Origin: Tritonibacter aquimaris
GTDB taxonomy: Bacteria > Pseudomonadota > Alphaproteobacteria > Rhodobacterales > Rhodobacteraceae
Length of the DNA stretch: 64,000 nt
Reading direction: 5' to 3'
Assembly (NCBI RefSeq): GCF_009617595.1
Contig: NZ_WIXK01000008.1
Coordinates: 78,993 to 142,992 of the forward strand
Below, piece by piece: positions 52,863 through 62,782 of this stretch (its first letter is position 1; each line of letters opens with the position of its first letter). The notes under the pieces were generated by a model that was not told the DNA's origin, made no database searches, and saw only the letters and a list, made by a program, of their open reading frames with translations. A program made the translations under genes and the position numbers.

Positions 52863-54164
52863 ATGGATCTTTTGACTGCCAATGACGCTGTTGGTGTCTA
52901 TCCAAGCTCTTACTATGCACAAACGGCGCGTCCCCTCGCGCCGTTTGCTGCGTTAGATGGGCATATTTCCTGCGATGTCTGTGTCATTGGCGGTGGGTTT
53001 ATGGGCCTGTCGACGGCGCTGCATCTGGCGCGTGCGGGCTATGATGTGGCGCTGCTTGATGCGCAGCGGGTTGGCTTTGGCGCATCCGGGCGCAATGGCG
53101 GACAAGTGGGGCAGGGGCAACGGCTTGATCAAGATGAGCTTGAGCAGCTGGTTGGTGCTGAGCACGCAAAAGCCCTGTGGCATCTGGCCAATCAATCGGT
53201 GGATCTGGTGCGCGAGCTCGCCGCATCAGACAAGGTTGAAGCAGAGTTCCACCCCGGTATTATTCATGCAGATCACCGGCCGCGATTTGTACCGCATAGC
53301 CGCGATTATGTGGCCAAATTAAATGAACACTACGGCTATGATCGCATCTCTTTTCTGGAACAGGACGAACTGCGGCAGCTGGTAAATTCCCCGGCCTATC
53401 ATGGTGGCACTTTGGATATGGGGGCCGGGCATATTCATCCGCTGGCCTTTGCCTTTGGCCTGGCACGGTTGGCGCGTGATGCGGGTGTGCGAATTTTTGA
53501 AACCACGCGGGTCACGGATATTGAGCGTGGGGATCCCGCGCAGGTGCAGACCGACCACGGGCAGGTTACCGCGAAATTTGTGGTCTTGGGTTGCAACGGC
53601 TATCTGGGCGGGCTTGAGCCAAAAGTTGCGTCAAAGGTCATGCCGATCAACAACTATGTTGTGGCGACCGAGCCATTGGGCGTTGAAGGGCAACGGGCCA
53701 TATTGCGCCAGAACTACGCTGTGGCAGATAGCAAGTTTGTTGTGAACTATTTCCGCTTTTCTGACGATCACCGGCTGCTGTTTGGTGGCACTGAAAGCTA
53801 TGGCTATAAATTCCCGACTGATATCGCCGCCAAGGTTCGCAAACCCTTGGCTGAAATTTTCCCACAATTGGCTGATGTGAACATCGATTTTGCCTGGGGC
53901 GGAACCCTTGGGATCACCATGAATCGCATGCCGCATTTCGAACGGCTGGCGGGCAATATCATTAGCCTGTCCGGATTTTCGGGGCATGGCGTTGCTATGG
54001 CGACCCTGGCAGGGCAGATCGCAGCCCAGGCTGTTGCCGGGCAGGCTGAGCGATTTGATGTGTTTTCCCAGGTGCCTAGCCAGAAATTCCCCGGTGGGAT
54101 GCGCCTGCGTAGCCCGCTCTTGGTGCTGGCGATGCTGTGGTATTCATTGCGCGATCGCCTATAG
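52863..54164 (+). CDS. gamma-glutamylputrescine oxidase-like FAD oxidoreductase (DAO family)
   Basis: The 433-residue flavoprotein has VIGGGFMGLSTALHLARAG near residue 41, GASGRNGGQVGQGQR near 75 (characteristic of PuuB/OrdL-like oxidases), and LSGFSGHGVAMA near the C-terminus. PuuB oxidises gamma-glutamylputrescine to the aldehyde and H2O2. No other puu gene is near, so another amine is possible. ATG 52863 was preferred to an in-frame GTG two codons earlier because of spacing to AAAGG. Confidence 0.85.
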   Translation: MDLLTANDAVGVYPSSYYAQTARPLAPFAALDGHISCDVCVIGGGFMGLSTALHLARAGYDVALLDAQRVGFGASGRNGGQVGQGQRLDQDELEQLVGAEHAKALWHLANQSVDLVRELAASDKVEAEFHPGIIHADHRPRFVPHSRDYVAKLNEHYGYDRISFLEQDELRQLVNSPAYHGGTLDMGAGHIHPLAFAFGLARLARDAGVRIFETTRVTDIERGDPAQVQTDHGQVTAKFVVLGCNGYLGGLEPKVASKVMPINNYVVATEPLGVEGQRAILRQNYAVADSKFVVNYFRFSDDHRLLFGGTESYGYKFPTDIAAKVRKPLAEIFPQLADVNIDFAWGGTLGITMNRMPHFERLAGNIISLSGFSGHGVAMATLAGQIAAQAVAGQAERFDVFSQVPSQKFPGGMRLRSPLLVLAMLWYSLRDRL

Positions 54165-54345
54165 GGCCAGCGCTGTTAGTACACATGCGAATAATGAAAG
54201 ATGTTTATTCTTTGTAAAAAACAATGTACGGTTGATTTTGTGCATAATATGCACATTAAGTGTTTGGTCAATTATCGCTCGAAACACCACTTGGCTTAGG
54301 TTTCTGCGCCGCGGTGTTTGATGGTGAGGTTCAGAGGGCACTGCA

Positions 54346-54750
54346 ATGAAACGATCCAATACAGTGTTAATTATCGAAGAAGATGCATCGATCCGCTTTA
54401 TGATGCGGGAAATCGCGCGCGCCTTGGATATTAAGGTTGAAACCGCAGGCAGCAGTGGTGAGGGGCTTTCCTGGCTGCGCGCGCGGCCGTGGCATTTTGC
54501 AATGCTTATTCTTAACCTCGATATTCGTCAAAGCGGCGATGATGATACGGTTGAACGCATTCGCGATGATCAGCAGGCCGGAGTACGTGAAATACCGATT
54601 ATCGGCATGATGGAAAAATGCCAGGGCCCGGATTCCACGGCGTTTACGCAATTGCGTGTGGATAGCTGCTTGCGCAAACCCGTAACGCCGGCAGAGCTGT
54701 TGGCTCTGACCGATCGTTACACGTCGCCGCTGGCAACGTCCGAGCCTTAG
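54346..54750 (+). CDS. orphan receiver-domain protein, atypical
   Basis: The 134-residue protein resembles a CheY-type receiver: acidic EED at 11-13 (LIIEEDASIRFMM), a phosphorylation strand with MLILNLDIR at about 53-60 and Lys in LRKPVTPAEL. At the phosphoacceptor position alignment by eye gives Asn57 or Asp59, so its chemistry is uncertain. There is no output domain and no kinase next to it. It is convergent with queF, almost touching (1 bp). Confidence 0.75.
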   Translation: MKRSNTVLIIEEDASIRFMMREIARALDIKVETAGSSGEGLSWLRARPWHFAMLILNLDIRQSGDDDTVERIRDDQQAGVREIPIIGMMEKCQGPDSTAFTQLRVDSCLRKPVTPAELLALTDRYTSPLATSEP

Positions 54751-54751
54751 C

Positions 54752-55216
54752 TCAGCCGCGTCCACGATAGGGGGGCACGCTTTGGTCTGGGATCCAGACA
54801 CCTTCTGGGCAGGGGCCGGTTTGCCAGAACACATCAATTGGGATGCCACCGCGCGGATACCAATAGCCGCCAATGCGCAGCCATTTGGGATCTAGAAAAT
54901 CCTGCAGACGGCGCGCGATAGACACGGTGCAGTCTTCGTGGAATGCGCCGTGGTTTCTGAATGAACCCAGAAACAGTTTCAAAGACTTGCTTTCGACCAG
55001 CCAATCCCCTGGCACATAGTCAATCATCAGATGGGCAAAATCGGGCTGACCGGTCATGGGACACAGCGACGTAAATTCCGGTGCGGTAAAGCGCACATTA
55101 TAGAGCACATCCGCCTGGGGGTTTTGTACGCGCTCCAGCTCGGCCTGGTCTGGGCTTGCGGGCATAACGGTATCGCCGCCCAATTGTTTCAGGTTGCTGT
55201 AAATACTATCAGTCAT
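54752..55216 (-). CDS. queF: NADPH-dependent 7-cyano-7-deazaguanine reductase
   Basis: The 154-residue short-form QueF has the catalytic Cys in [20 protein letters not shown] (about residue 55) and [21 protein letters not shown], which contains the QueF motif with E(S/L)K(S/A)hK-type sequence. It reduces preQ0 to preQ1 for queuosine in tRNA. It is last in the queC-D-E-F run. Confidence 0.95.
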   Translation of the reverse strand: MTDSIYSNLKQLGGDTVMPASPDQAELERVQNPQADVLYNVRFTAPEFTSLCPMTGQPDFAHLMIDYVPGDWLVESKSLKLFLGSFRNHGAFHEDCTVSIARRLQDFLDPKWLRIGGYWYPRGGIPIDVFWQTGPCPEGVWIPDQSVPPYRGRG

Positions 55217-55230
55217 AGCGTTTTCCTCAG

Positions 55231-55938
55231 TTAGACGCCGCGTTGGTTGCCCCAGAGCAGAACATGCAGCTGTGGTAGGACGCGGGGGCGAAACCAGCTG
55301 TCCGCCACGGTTTTTTCAACAAGCCAGTTCAAACGATCGATAGAGGCCTGCAGCGGCACCGGTGTTTCGGGATCAGACTCGGGGTTGCCCGGTTGCAGAT
55401 ACAGCGGCATCTGCGGGTAGCGTTGTGCAACATCCTGCGCCCAGGCGTAGTCTGTGTCATCAAAAATGACGATTTTCAGCGCCAGATCGGGTTGATCCTG
55501 CGCGGCCTCCAGGCAGCTTTCAAACTTTGCCCAATCGGTTGTTTGCCCGCTGGATGGGGGTTTGGGGGACAACACCAAAGTGTCGAGATCCTTGAACCAG
55601 GGGCTGGCAATGGAGCCTTGGGTTTCACAGGCAAAGCGGTAGCCGTGCGATTTGCCCTGGGTGATCAAGGGGCCAAAGTTCTGGATCGCCGGGTTGCCGC
55701 CACTGATTGACACCGTGATCGGCGCGCCGTTGGAGAGTTTTTCAACCTCGCTCCAGACGGCTTCTGTGGACATTTTTTCCCAGGTGTGGCGATAGCTGGT
55801 ATCAACCGCATGCATGCTGTCACACCAGCTGCAACGATAATCGCAGCCGCCCGCGCGCACAAAGACCGTTGGCTCCCCGATCAGCGCGCCTTCGCCCTGA
55901 ATCGTGGGACCAAAGATTTCAACGATCCGCAGTGTCAT
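55231..55938 (-). CDS. queE: 7-carboxy-7-deazaguanine synthase (radical SAM)
   Basis: The 235-residue radical-SAM enzyme has [20 protein letters not shown] and the Cys cluster in [12 protein letters not shown] (C-x3-C-x2-C). It converts 6-carboxytetrahydropterin to 7-carboxy-7-deazaguanine. Its start overlaps the queD stop by 4 bp. Confidence 0.95.
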   Translation of the reverse strand: MTLRIVEIFGPTIQGEGALIGEPTVFVRAGGCDYRCSWCDSMHAVDTSYRHTWEKMSTEAVWSEVEKLSNGAPITVSISGGNPAIQNFGPLITQGKSHGYRFACETQGSIASPWFKDLDTLVLSPKPPSSGQTTDWAKFESCLEAAQDQPDLALKIVIFDDTDYAWAQDVAQRYPQMPLYLQPGNPESDPETPVPLQASIDRLNWLVEKTVADSWFRPRVLPQLHVLLWGNQRGV

Positions 55939-56285
55939 GGCCGGTATTCAGCCCAGATCTTTGGGGTTTCAGAGATACGCACCGCGGCGACCTCATCCCA
56001 GCGTTCTTTGCACCAGTCATAGAAGTGTTTTGCCAGAACCTCAGAGGTTGGCATGTCCAGCACATCGTTCAGGTGGCGGTGATCAAAGCATTCATCAATA
56101 TAGGTTTTGAGCAGGTCAAGATCGCGGTATTCGCGCACAAACCCATGTTCGTTCAGTTCAGCTGCGACCAGTTCAACCTCAAGCTTGTAGTTATGGCCAT
56201 GCACGCGGCGGCAGGGGTGGCCATCGGGCAGGGTGGTGAGGTTGTGGGAGGCAGAGAATTGGAACTCTTTGGCAATGCGGTACAT
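55935..56285 (-). CDS. queD: 6-carboxytetrahydropterin synthase
   Basis: The 116-residue PTPS-fold enzyme has zinc His in FSASHNL and [10 protein letters not shown], and Cys in [11 protein letters not shown] that marks QueD. It makes 6-carboxytetrahydropterin from dihydroneopterin triphosphate. ATG 56285 shares one base with the queC stop (TAATG); a longer frame adds 10 residues inside queC and was rejected. Confidence 0.94.
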   Translation of the reverse strand: MYRIAKEFQFSASHNLTTLPDGHPCRRVHGHNYKLEVELVAAELNEHGFVREYRDLDLLKTYIDECFDHRHLNDVLDMPTSEVLAKHFYDWCKERWDEVAAVRISETPKIWAEYRP

Positions 56286-56980
56286 TATGGCGCCTCCTTC
56301 AGGGCTGATTTCCAAAACTCAGGATCATCGTAGAGCGTTGGATCCGGGATACCTGCAAGGTCAAAGGCTTCGCGGCGTTCCACACAGGTGCCGCAGCGGC
56401 CGCAGTGATTTTCGCCGCCCTTGTAGCAGGACCAGGTGTCTTTGAACGGGGTCTGTGCAGCGGCCCCTTCGGTGGCGATATCCGCCTTTGATTTATGTAC
56501 AAACGGTGTGAACAGTTTGACGTTTGCATAGCCGTCCAAGGCAGCCATCTGCATTGCTTCAAAGGATTCGGTAAAGGCGGGGCGGCAATCGGGATAGATG
56601 AAGTGATCACCCCCATGTACCGCGGTCGCCACCGCATCATCACCATTGGCCGCAGCAACGCCAAAGGCAATAGTCAGCATGATGGCGTTGCGGTTGGGCA
56701 CCACGGTGATTTTCATGGTTTCTTCGGCATAGTGCCCATCGGGCACATCGATGTCATCGGTGAGCGCCGAGCCTGTGAGGGCTGCACCAATGCCGCGCAT
56801 GTCGATGATCTGATGTGGGACGTTCAGGCGTTTTGCGGCCTGAGCGGCAAAATCCAGTTCCTTGCGGTGGCGCTGACCATAGTCAAACGACACAAGGCGG
56901 GTCAGTTCATAATCACGTGCCACAATATGAGCAAGCGCAACAGAATCCATCCCGCCGGAGCAGATAACGATAGTTTTCAT
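56285..56980 (-). CDS. queC: 7-cyano-7-deazaguanine synthase
   Basis: The 231-residue PP-loop ATPase begins KTIVICSGGMDSVALAH and carries the zinc cysteines near the C-terminus (CYKGGENHCGRCGTC). It makes preQ0 from 7-carboxy-7-deazaguanine. ATG 56980 gives the family start; a longer frame adds 35 unrelated residues. The 5' leader has a hairpin (57043-57066) but no preQ1 riboswitch that I can recognise. Confidence 0.95.
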   Translation of the reverse strand: MKTIVICSGGMDSVALAHIVARDYELTRLVSFDYGQRHRKELDFAAQAAKRLNVPHQIIDMRGIGAALTGSALTDDIDVPDGHYAEETMKITVVPNRNAIMLTIAFGVAAANGDDAVATAVHGGDHFIYPDCRPAFTESFEAMQMAALDGYANVKLFTPFVHKSKADIATEGAAAQTPFKDTWSCYKGGENHCGRCGTCVERREAFDLAGIPDPTLYDDPEFWKSALKEAP

Positions 56981-57101
56981 TTTTCGACCCTTGTTTTGGT
57001 GACCGGGTAGGCTGCGACCGGTTTCAGGGCCTTTAAAGGGAGTTGCCTGACAAAAGCAACAGGCAATTGATCGAAACAGTTTCAATCTATTTGCAAAGGT
57101 C

Positions 57102-58508
57102 TCAGTTCAGATCTTCCAGAAGCTTGCCGTGTTTGCGTGTTTCAGCCACCACCTGTTCAAAGGAGGTAAGCCCGCGCGAGGCGAGCATGGGCAGCATTTT
57201 GCACAGCACCTCAGCGGTGGCCTGGGCATCGCCAAGCGCGGTGTGGCGCAGGTTTTCGGGAATGGTGACATCAAGGCGCTGACACAATGCGTCGAGCGTA
57301 TGGGTTTCACTGGCGCCAAACAGAATGGCGGAGAGCAAAACCGTATCAAGGATCTGATGATCCCATTGAATATGCGCGGATTTCCCGTAGCGGCGCATAA
57401 AGGCCATATCAAAAGGCGCGTTATGGGCGACGATGACCGCGTCTTGGGCATATTTGTGGAACTGGCGGGTTGCGGTGGTGGGATCCGGCGCATCAAGCAC
57501 CATTTGATCTGCGATCCCATGCACCAGTGTCGACGCCTTGGGAATGGCGCGGCCCGGATTTACCAGCTGGTCAAATTCTTCGCCAACAACAATGCGCCCG
57601 TTCACCACCCGGACGGCACCGATTTGTACAATGTCGTCTTTATGCGGCATAAGCCCGGTGGTCTCGGTATCAAAAACCACAAAATTCATCGCGCTTAACG
57701 GCCGCCTGTCTGAGGTATTGGCCCCAGGTGCCAGGCTGAAATCAAAGATCAGCGGGCGCGCATCATCCGGGGACATGGTGGCGTGTGCTTCATCCAGGAT
57801 CATCATGTAGCCTTCGGCCCGGCTGAGTTTGCGCATCCGCACATCCATCTCAAGCCGCCGATCCGCACAATTCAGCGCGATCGAAACCTCTGTCTGACCT
57901 GCTTCCAGTTTGGCCAATGTGGTCAGGACTTGCTCACGGTCAAAATAATCAAAGATCGAAGCATTGAGACGCGGGACATGAATTTGGCTTAGCAGGCCGG
58001 AAGACTGCCCATCATAAAGCACGATCTGATGGGCCTTGTTGACCAGAACAATTGCCAGGGGAATATCGGTCAGAAGGGCTGTCAGATATTCCTTATCCGC
58101 TGAAAGCTGCGCGGTGGCATCTGCAACTGCACGGGCGGCTGCAGTACTGGAATGGCTAAGCTGGCCGGTAACCGCACGCGCGGCCGGAGCAAGATCACCC
58201 AGGTAGCGCGCTTTGTTGGTATCGATGGTGGTATCGACGCCCGCATGGGCGCGGCTGCGCATATCAGCGGCGATGCGTTCAATTGGTTTTGCCACGTTCT
58301 CATCGAAGAGCAACCAGACCCCTGCGGTCACACCAACAATGCCAAAGGCGGCAATCAGCCCGGTGTAGGCAAAGGCGCTTTGGGGGCTGCCATCGGCAAG
58401 ATGGCTGTAGCCGAGAAACAGGGCGATGCCCAAACAGGCCAACCCGGCGAGGGCAATCAGTGCAAAAAACAGCAATACCCGTGTGCGCAGTCCCAGATCA
58501 TGTAGCAT
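57102..58508 (-). CDS. membrane-tethered DnaQ-like 3'-5' exonuclease with HAMP/PAS-like sensor part
   Basis: The 468-residue protein has two N-terminal membrane segments (about 10-35 and 50-70), a HAMP-like linker, a PAS-like region (about 140-255) and a C-terminal DEDDh exonuclease as in DNA polymerase III epsilon (DTETTGL for the first D and E; AHNAPFDMAFM; HTALGDAQATAEVL). This is not the replicative epsilon subunit, which lacks the N-terminal half. ATG 58508 was chosen because GGAGAG lies 5 bp upstream; an earlier GTG is possible. It overlaps the next gene by 11 bp. Confidence 0.88.
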   Translation of the reverse strand: MLHDLGLRTRVLLFFALIALAGLACLGIALFLGYSHLADGSPQSAFAYTGLIAAFGIVGVTAGVWLLFDENVAKPIERIAADMRSRAHAGVDTTIDTNKARYLGDLAPAARAVTGQLSHSSTAAARAVADATAQLSADKEYLTALLTDIPLAIVLVNKAHQIVLYDGQSSGLLSQIHVPRLNASIFDYFDREQVLTTLAKLEAGQTEVSIALNCADRRLEMDVRMRKLSRAEGYMMILDEAHATMSPDDARPLIFDFSLAPGANTSDRRPLSAMNFVVFDTETTGLMPHKDDIVQIGAVRVVNGRIVVGEEFDQLVNPGRAIPKASTLVHGIADQMVLDAPDPTTATRQFHKYAQDAVIVAHNAPFDMAFMRRYGKSAHIQWDHQILDTVLLSAILFGASETHTLDALCQRLDVTIPENLRHTALGDAQATAEVLCKMLPMLASRGLTSFEQVVAETRKHGKLLEDLN

Positions 58509-59028
58509 CGCTCTCTCCACATAAGGCCCGCAGCACTGCGTCGCCTTCAGGAGCTTTTACCCAATCCGCCCCAGTGACAGTGCCATCGTCAGTGAAATCA
58601 ATTGCATCGGCCAGTGCCGCGCGTTTGCCACCGGGGCAATCCGCGAGGACGGGCAGTTTGTGGACGCTGGACCAGCGGCCAAAGAAGTAGAGATCCGCCA
58701 GCACCAGCCCCGGATGGTTTTCATGGGTGCGTGTGTTGACCTCATCTACGGCAACAAAGCGATCAACATAGGGGAAAGCATAGGTCCAAGGGCGGTAGAG
58801 CGCTTTGTTTTCGACGGTTTCAGCAACAACAAGACCCTCAGGAAGGCTGCCACTTGTGCGTCCGTACCAGCTGTATTCGTTTGAAATCGTGACACCCAGC
58901 ATGGCCAGACCTGCAAAAACAGGGGTGATCCAGCGTGGCAGACGTTTGCCGCTGATCTTGTTGAGCAAAAGCGCAACACCCGCCCCGCCAACACCCGCGA
59001 GGATCGTCGCAATAAGTTCCACAAACAT
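58498..59028 (-). CDS. small membrane protein of unknown function
   Basis: The 176-residue protein has two N-terminal hydrophobic segments (about 3-24 and 35-50: ITPVFAGLAMLGVTISNEYSWYG) followed by a soluble domain of about 120 residues with TYAFPYVDRFVAVDEVN and LADLYFFGRWSSV. I do not recognise a domain name. It lies between the DUF294 protein and the DnaQ-like gene on the same strand, overlapping the latter, and so is likely part of that gene group. Confidence 0.78.
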   Translation of the reverse strand: MFVELIATILAGVGGAGVALLLNKISGKRLPRWITPVFAGLAMLGVTISNEYSWYGRTSGSLPEGLVVAETVENKALYRPWTYAFPYVDRFVAVDEVNTRTHENHPGLVLADLYFFGRWSSVHKLPVLADCPGGKRAALADAIDFTDDGTVTGADWVKAPEGDAVLRALCGESDAT

Positions 59029-59063
59029 TTTAGTCCTCCCAAAGCACCGTATCGGCGCTTCCC

Positions 59064-60887
59064 TTAGCTCAAGACGCCGCGTCCCTGTCCAACGGCGGAT
59101 TGCATGGTTTTCACCACCACAAACGCATCACGCAGATGGCTGCGTTCCAGATCAGACAGTTCAGCGGGCAATAGGTAGTTATCAGGGGCGCGGCCCTGTT
59201 TGATCAGCGCCGCCTGATGTTGCAGGCGTGTTTCTGCAATCATGTCATAGGCATCCAGCAGATCATGCGCGCCGGATGTGCTCAGACCGCCGGCATGGGC
59301 GGCTTCTTCCAGGCGGGCGCGGGTGTTGGCTGACAACAGCTGACCTTGCAGCGCGTAGATGCGGGCCAGATCCACCACGGGCACAACCCCGTTGTGTTTC
59401 AGATCGATCTGGTTCTTGTGTTCACCGGATCGGATGGTTGCCAGACCGCGCAACAGCCCCAAAGGCGGCATGTGTTTCAGCGAATTAGACACCATATGCG
59501 CCACAAAGATTGAGTTCTTCCGAGCAGCTGCAAGGGTCTCTTCGTGCAGGTTGTTGAACAGGCTTTGATCGCCCGCGATGGCGCGCAGATCAAACATCAC
59601 CGAGGCCAGCATCTGCGCCTCTTGGTCGGGTTTTGCGATCCAGGTCTCGAAATATTCCTGCCAGACATGGAGCGGCTGACACCAGCGTTCATTGGTCGCC
59701 ATCATATCACCGGGGCAATAGACGTAGCCGCAGGTGTTCAGCCCGTCGCAGACAAATTTGGCCATGGCGTGGAAATAGGGCATGTCTTCGCCACGCACCG
59801 AATTGTCCAGGATCAGGCAGTTGTCCTGATCGCTGACACCGGTTTGTTCGCGCCGACCCTGTGAGCCGCAGGCGAGCCACAGATAGGCGGCGGGCGCCGG
59901 GCCGAGCTTTTGTTCGGCGAGGTCCAACAGGCGCATGGTGACCGCATCGGCAATATCGGTGATCAGACGCGTCACCACCTCATGGCGGTTGCCGGCCCCG
60001 ACAAGCTGAACCAACAACGAAGGAATACGCGCGGTAACTTCGGCCATCTGTTCGGCGGTTTCGGCTTCTGCGATATGGTGCAGCAGCTCGGCCGAGGTGA
60101 TGGCCTGAAACCGTGTGAGATCGGTCTGGGTGACAATGCCAACAAGATCACCGTTTTCCACAATTGGGATATGGGCGATGCGGCGGCTGATCATCATATG
60201 CAGCACATCTGACCCCAGCGCGGTGGGGGGCAGGGTAAAAGGGTTTTCCGACATGATGTCGCCGACGGATGTGTCCGCAGGCAGCGCCTCGGCCAGCACT
60301 TTGTTGGTGAGATCTTTGGTGGTGACAATGCCCGCAAGACGCGTGCCTTCGCCAACGCAGAGCGACGAAATGCCTGCATCGCGCATGGTTTGCGCGGCCT
60401 GTTGCACGCTGTCTTCTGGGGCGCACATGCGCGGGGAGGAGGCCATCAGATCCTGCACCCGGCTGTTGGCAATTGTCTGGCTCGCGGTTTTTTCAGATCT
60501 GGAGCGATCAAAGAATTTGCGCGCGGCGGCGCTTGAGGTGAGCAGCTCTTCAAAATCTGTGGGCGAGAGCAGCAGCAGCAGGCTGTCTTCTTCGGAGCGC
60601 GCATTGGTGACGGCAATTCCGTCGCGCAAAAGGCCGCGTTCGCCAAAGGAGTTTCGCAGCCCGAGGTGTGACACCACAGCGCCGTTTTGATCGGTGACCT
60701 CGACCGCGCCCTCATAAATCAGAAACAGGCCCGGCGAGGGTTGATCAAAATGATAGATCCAGCTGTCGGCGGGATATCTGGTTGCTTTAAAGCTTTGCGC
60801 CAGATGCAAAAGCGCCTCTGGTTCCAGTGAATCATAGGGGTGCACTGATTTCAGAAATCGTGTGATCTGATCCGCATTCAAGGCCAT
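59064..60887 (-). CDS. cNMP-binding / CBS / DUF294 nucleotidyltransferase-like protein
   Basis: The 607-residue cytoplasmic protein has a cyclic-nucleotide-binding-like domain (about 10-130, GLRNSFGERGLLRDG), two CBS domains (about 150-270, ISSLCVGEGTRLAGIVTTKDL and HIPIVENGDLVGIVTQTDL), and a DUF294 nucleotidyltransferase-like domain with ACGSQGRREQTGVSDQDN near 345. A DUF294 C-terminal domain follows. The ATG at 60887 has AAGGG upstream; an earlier GTG was rejected. It resembles GlnD-type sensors and often accompanies this symporter. It may modify or sense nucleotides in control of uptake. Confidence 0.88.
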   Translation of the reverse strand: MALNADQITRFLKSVHPYDSLEPEALLHLAQSFKATRYPADSWIYHFDQPSPGLFLIYEGAVEVTDQNGAVVSHLGLRNSFGERGLLRDGIAVTNARSEEDSLLLLLSPTDFEELLTSSAAARKFFDRSRSEKTASQTIANSRVQDLMASSPRMCAPEDSVQQAAQTMRDAGISSLCVGEGTRLAGIVTTKDLTNKVLAEALPADTSVGDIMSENPFTLPPTALGSDVLHMMISRRIAHIPIVENGDLVGIVTQTDLTRFQAITSAELLHHIAEAETAEQMAEVTARIPSLLVQLVGAGNRHEVVTRLITDIADAVTMRLLDLAEQKLGPAPAAYLWLACGSQGRREQTGVSDQDNCLILDNSVRGEDMPYFHAMAKFVCDGLNTCGYVYCPGDMMATNERWCQPLHVWQEYFETWIAKPDQEAQMLASVMFDLRAIAGDQSLFNNLHEETLAAARKNSIFVAHMVSNSLKHMPPLGLLRGLATIRSGEHKNQIDLKHNGVVPVVDLARIYALQGQLLSANTRARLEEAAHAGGLSTSGAHDLLDAYDMIAETRLQHQAALIKQGRAPDNYLLPAELSDLERSHLRDAFVVVKTMQSAVGQGRGVLS

Positions 60888-60900
60888 GAAAGACACCCTT

Positions 60901-60939
60901 CAAAAATAAAAGTCCTGCTCGATGATAACCGAACAGGAC
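60901..60939 (-). terminator. rho-independent terminator after the symporter gene (minus strand)
   Basis: On the minus strand a 10-bp stem with one G-U pair (60912-60939) is followed by TTTTATTTTTG. A second long hairpin (60952-60980, 12-bp stem with one G-U) precedes it directly after the symporter stop. The DUF294 gene begins 14 bp further on, so its expression probably depends on read-through or its own promoter. Confidence 0.8.
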
Positions 60940-60988
60940 CAGATTTATTGTGGTTGGACAAGGGCTTTCCTTGCCCAACCTCTCAGCA

Positions 60989-62776
60989 TTAGTGGTCCTG
61001 AGCGGCACCTGCGCCACGGGGTACGCGAACGCTTTCGACCAGATCTTTGATCTCCTTCGGAGTTTCCTTGGTCATGCCAGCAACCACGAAGGCCACTGCG
61101 AAGTTCACGGCTGCACCAATCGCACCAAACGAGGTGGATTTAACGGTGCCCAGCAGCGGATCAGCATCGGTGAAGCTGTTGGTGCCCGGAATGAACAACC
61201 AGCCTTTGTGCAGGAAGATGTAGACCAGGGTCACGGTCAGACCTGCGATCATACCTGCTACTGCGCCGGTGTTGTTGATGCGGGTCGAGAAGATCCCCAT
61301 CATCAGTGCCGGGAAGATAGACGCCGCTGCGAGACCAAAGGCCAGAGCCACGGTTTGTGCCGCAAAGCCCGGAGGGTTGAGGCCGAGGTAAGTCGCAACC
61401 GCAATCGCTACAGCCATCGCAATACGTGCAGACAGAAGCTCGTTCTTTTCCGAGATGTTCGGGTTGATCGAACCTTTGATCAAGTCATGCGATACCGCTG
61501 AAGAGATCGCCAGCAGAAGACCCGCTGCGGTAGACAGAGCTGCCGCGAGACCACCTGCAGCCACCAGGCCGATGACCCAGCTTGGGAGGTTGGCGATTTC
61601 AGGGTTCGCAAGAACCAGGATGTCACGGTTGAAGTTGGTCAGCTCGTTGCCCGCCCAGCCTTTTTCTTCGGCAATTGCGGCCATGTCGGCGTTCTTGTCG
61701 TTGTAGTACTGGATCGCACCGTCGCCGTTTTTGTCTTCCCAACCCAGAAGGCCGGTTTTCTGCCACGTCGCCATCCAGTCATACTGCGGATCGTTTTCGA
61801 TCTGCTGAACAGTCACAGCACCGCCATCAATGCCGCCATTTGGCCACATCATTTCGGTGATGTTCAGACGCGCCATCGCACCAACAGCCGGAGCGGTGAG
61901 GTAGAGCAGAGCGATGAACACCAGGGTCCAACCTGCAGACCAACGTGCATCAGCAACGCGCGGTACGGTAAAGAAGCGCATGATAACGTGGGGCAGACCC
62001 GCGGTACCGATCATCAGCGACAGGGTAAACAGAACCATGTTGAAGGTGTCGGAGTGGTGTGCGGTGTACTCGTTGAAGCCCAGCTCGGTTACGATCGCGT
62101 CCAGTTTTGCCAGCAGCGGCTCACCAGAGGCGGCGTGCTCACCAAACAGACCCAGCGCCGGGATCGGGGTGCCGGTCAGCTGCAGCGAGATGAAGATCGC
62201 CGGGATGGTATAGGCCATGATCAGAACGCAGTACTGCGCAACCTGGGTGTATGTCACACCTTTCATGCCGCCAAATACCGCATAGGCAAATACAACGCCC
62301 GCACCGATGAAGAGACCCATTTCATTGGAGACTTCGAGGAAGCGACCAAAGGCAACGCCAACACCAGTCATCTGACCGATCACATAGGTGGTGGAAGCAA
62401 CGATCAGACAGATCACCGCAACAACACGTGCAGTTTGGCTGTAGAAACGGTCGCCGATGAACTCGGATACGGTGAACTTGCCAAACTTACGCAGGTAAGG
62501 TGCAAGCAGCAGAGCCAGCAAAACGTAACCACCGGTCCAGCCCATCAGGAAGGAGGAGTTATCGTAGCCGGTAAAGGCAATAAGGCCCGCCATAGAGATG
62601 AACGACGCCGCAGACATCCAGTCTGCCGCGGTTGCCATACCATTGGTGACCGGGTGAACGCCGCGGCCAGCCGCGTAGAATTCAGATGTGGAACCCGCAC
62701 GGGCCCAGATCGCGATGCCGATGTAAAGCGCGAAGGATGCGCCAACAAACAGCAGGTTGATTACAAACTGATCCAT
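60989..62776 (-). CDS. sodium:solute symporter (VC_2705/ActP-like)
   Basis: The 595-residue membrane protein has about 13 hydrophobic segments and SSS-family signatures: YAAGRGVHPVTNGMATAADW near residue 36, SFLMGWTGGY near 73, and the sodium-site helix with AAALSTAAGLLLAISSAVSHD near 410. This subfamily is usually preceded by a DUF4212 gene as here. Acetate or another small acid is the likely substrate because adk and acs follow upstream in the same direction; that is inference from context. Confidence 0.9.
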   Translation of the reverse strand: MDQFVINLLFVGASFALYIGIAIWARAGSTSEFYAAGRGVHPVTNGMATAADWMSAASFISMAGLIAFTGYDNSSFLMGWTGGYVLLALLLAPYLRKFGKFTVSEFIGDRFYSQTARVVAVICLIVASTTYVIGQMTGVGVAFGRFLEVSNEMGLFIGAGVVFAYAVFGGMKGVTYTQVAQYCVLIMAYTIPAIFISLQLTGTPIPALGLFGEHAASGEPLLAKLDAIVTELGFNEYTAHHSDTFNMVLFTLSLMIGTAGLPHVIMRFFTVPRVADARWSAGWTLVFIALLYLTAPAVGAMARLNITEMMWPNGGIDGGAVTVQQIENDPQYDWMATWQKTGLLGWEDKNGDGAIQYYNDKNADMAAIAEEKGWAGNELTNFNRDILVLANPEIANLPSWVIGLVAAGGLAAALSTAAGLLLAISSAVSHDLIKGSINPNISEKNELLSARIAMAVAIAVATYLGLNPPGFAAQTVALAFGLAAASIFPALMMGIFSTRINNTGAVAGMIAGLTVTLVYIFLHKGWLFIPGTNSFTDADPLLGTVKSTSFGAIGAAVNFAVAFVVAGMTKETPKEIKDLVESVRVPRGAGAAQDH

Positions 62777-62782
62777 CTGTGT

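Noticed and set aside
56981..57101. Leader of queC considered as a preQ1 riboswitch
   Set aside because: A hairpin is present, but the conserved preQ1-I, -II or -III core sequences were not recognisable.
57102..58508. DnaQ-like protein considered as the replicative DNA polymerase III epsilon subunit
   Set aside because: It has membrane helices and a PAS-like half absent from epsilon, and no replication gene is adjacent.
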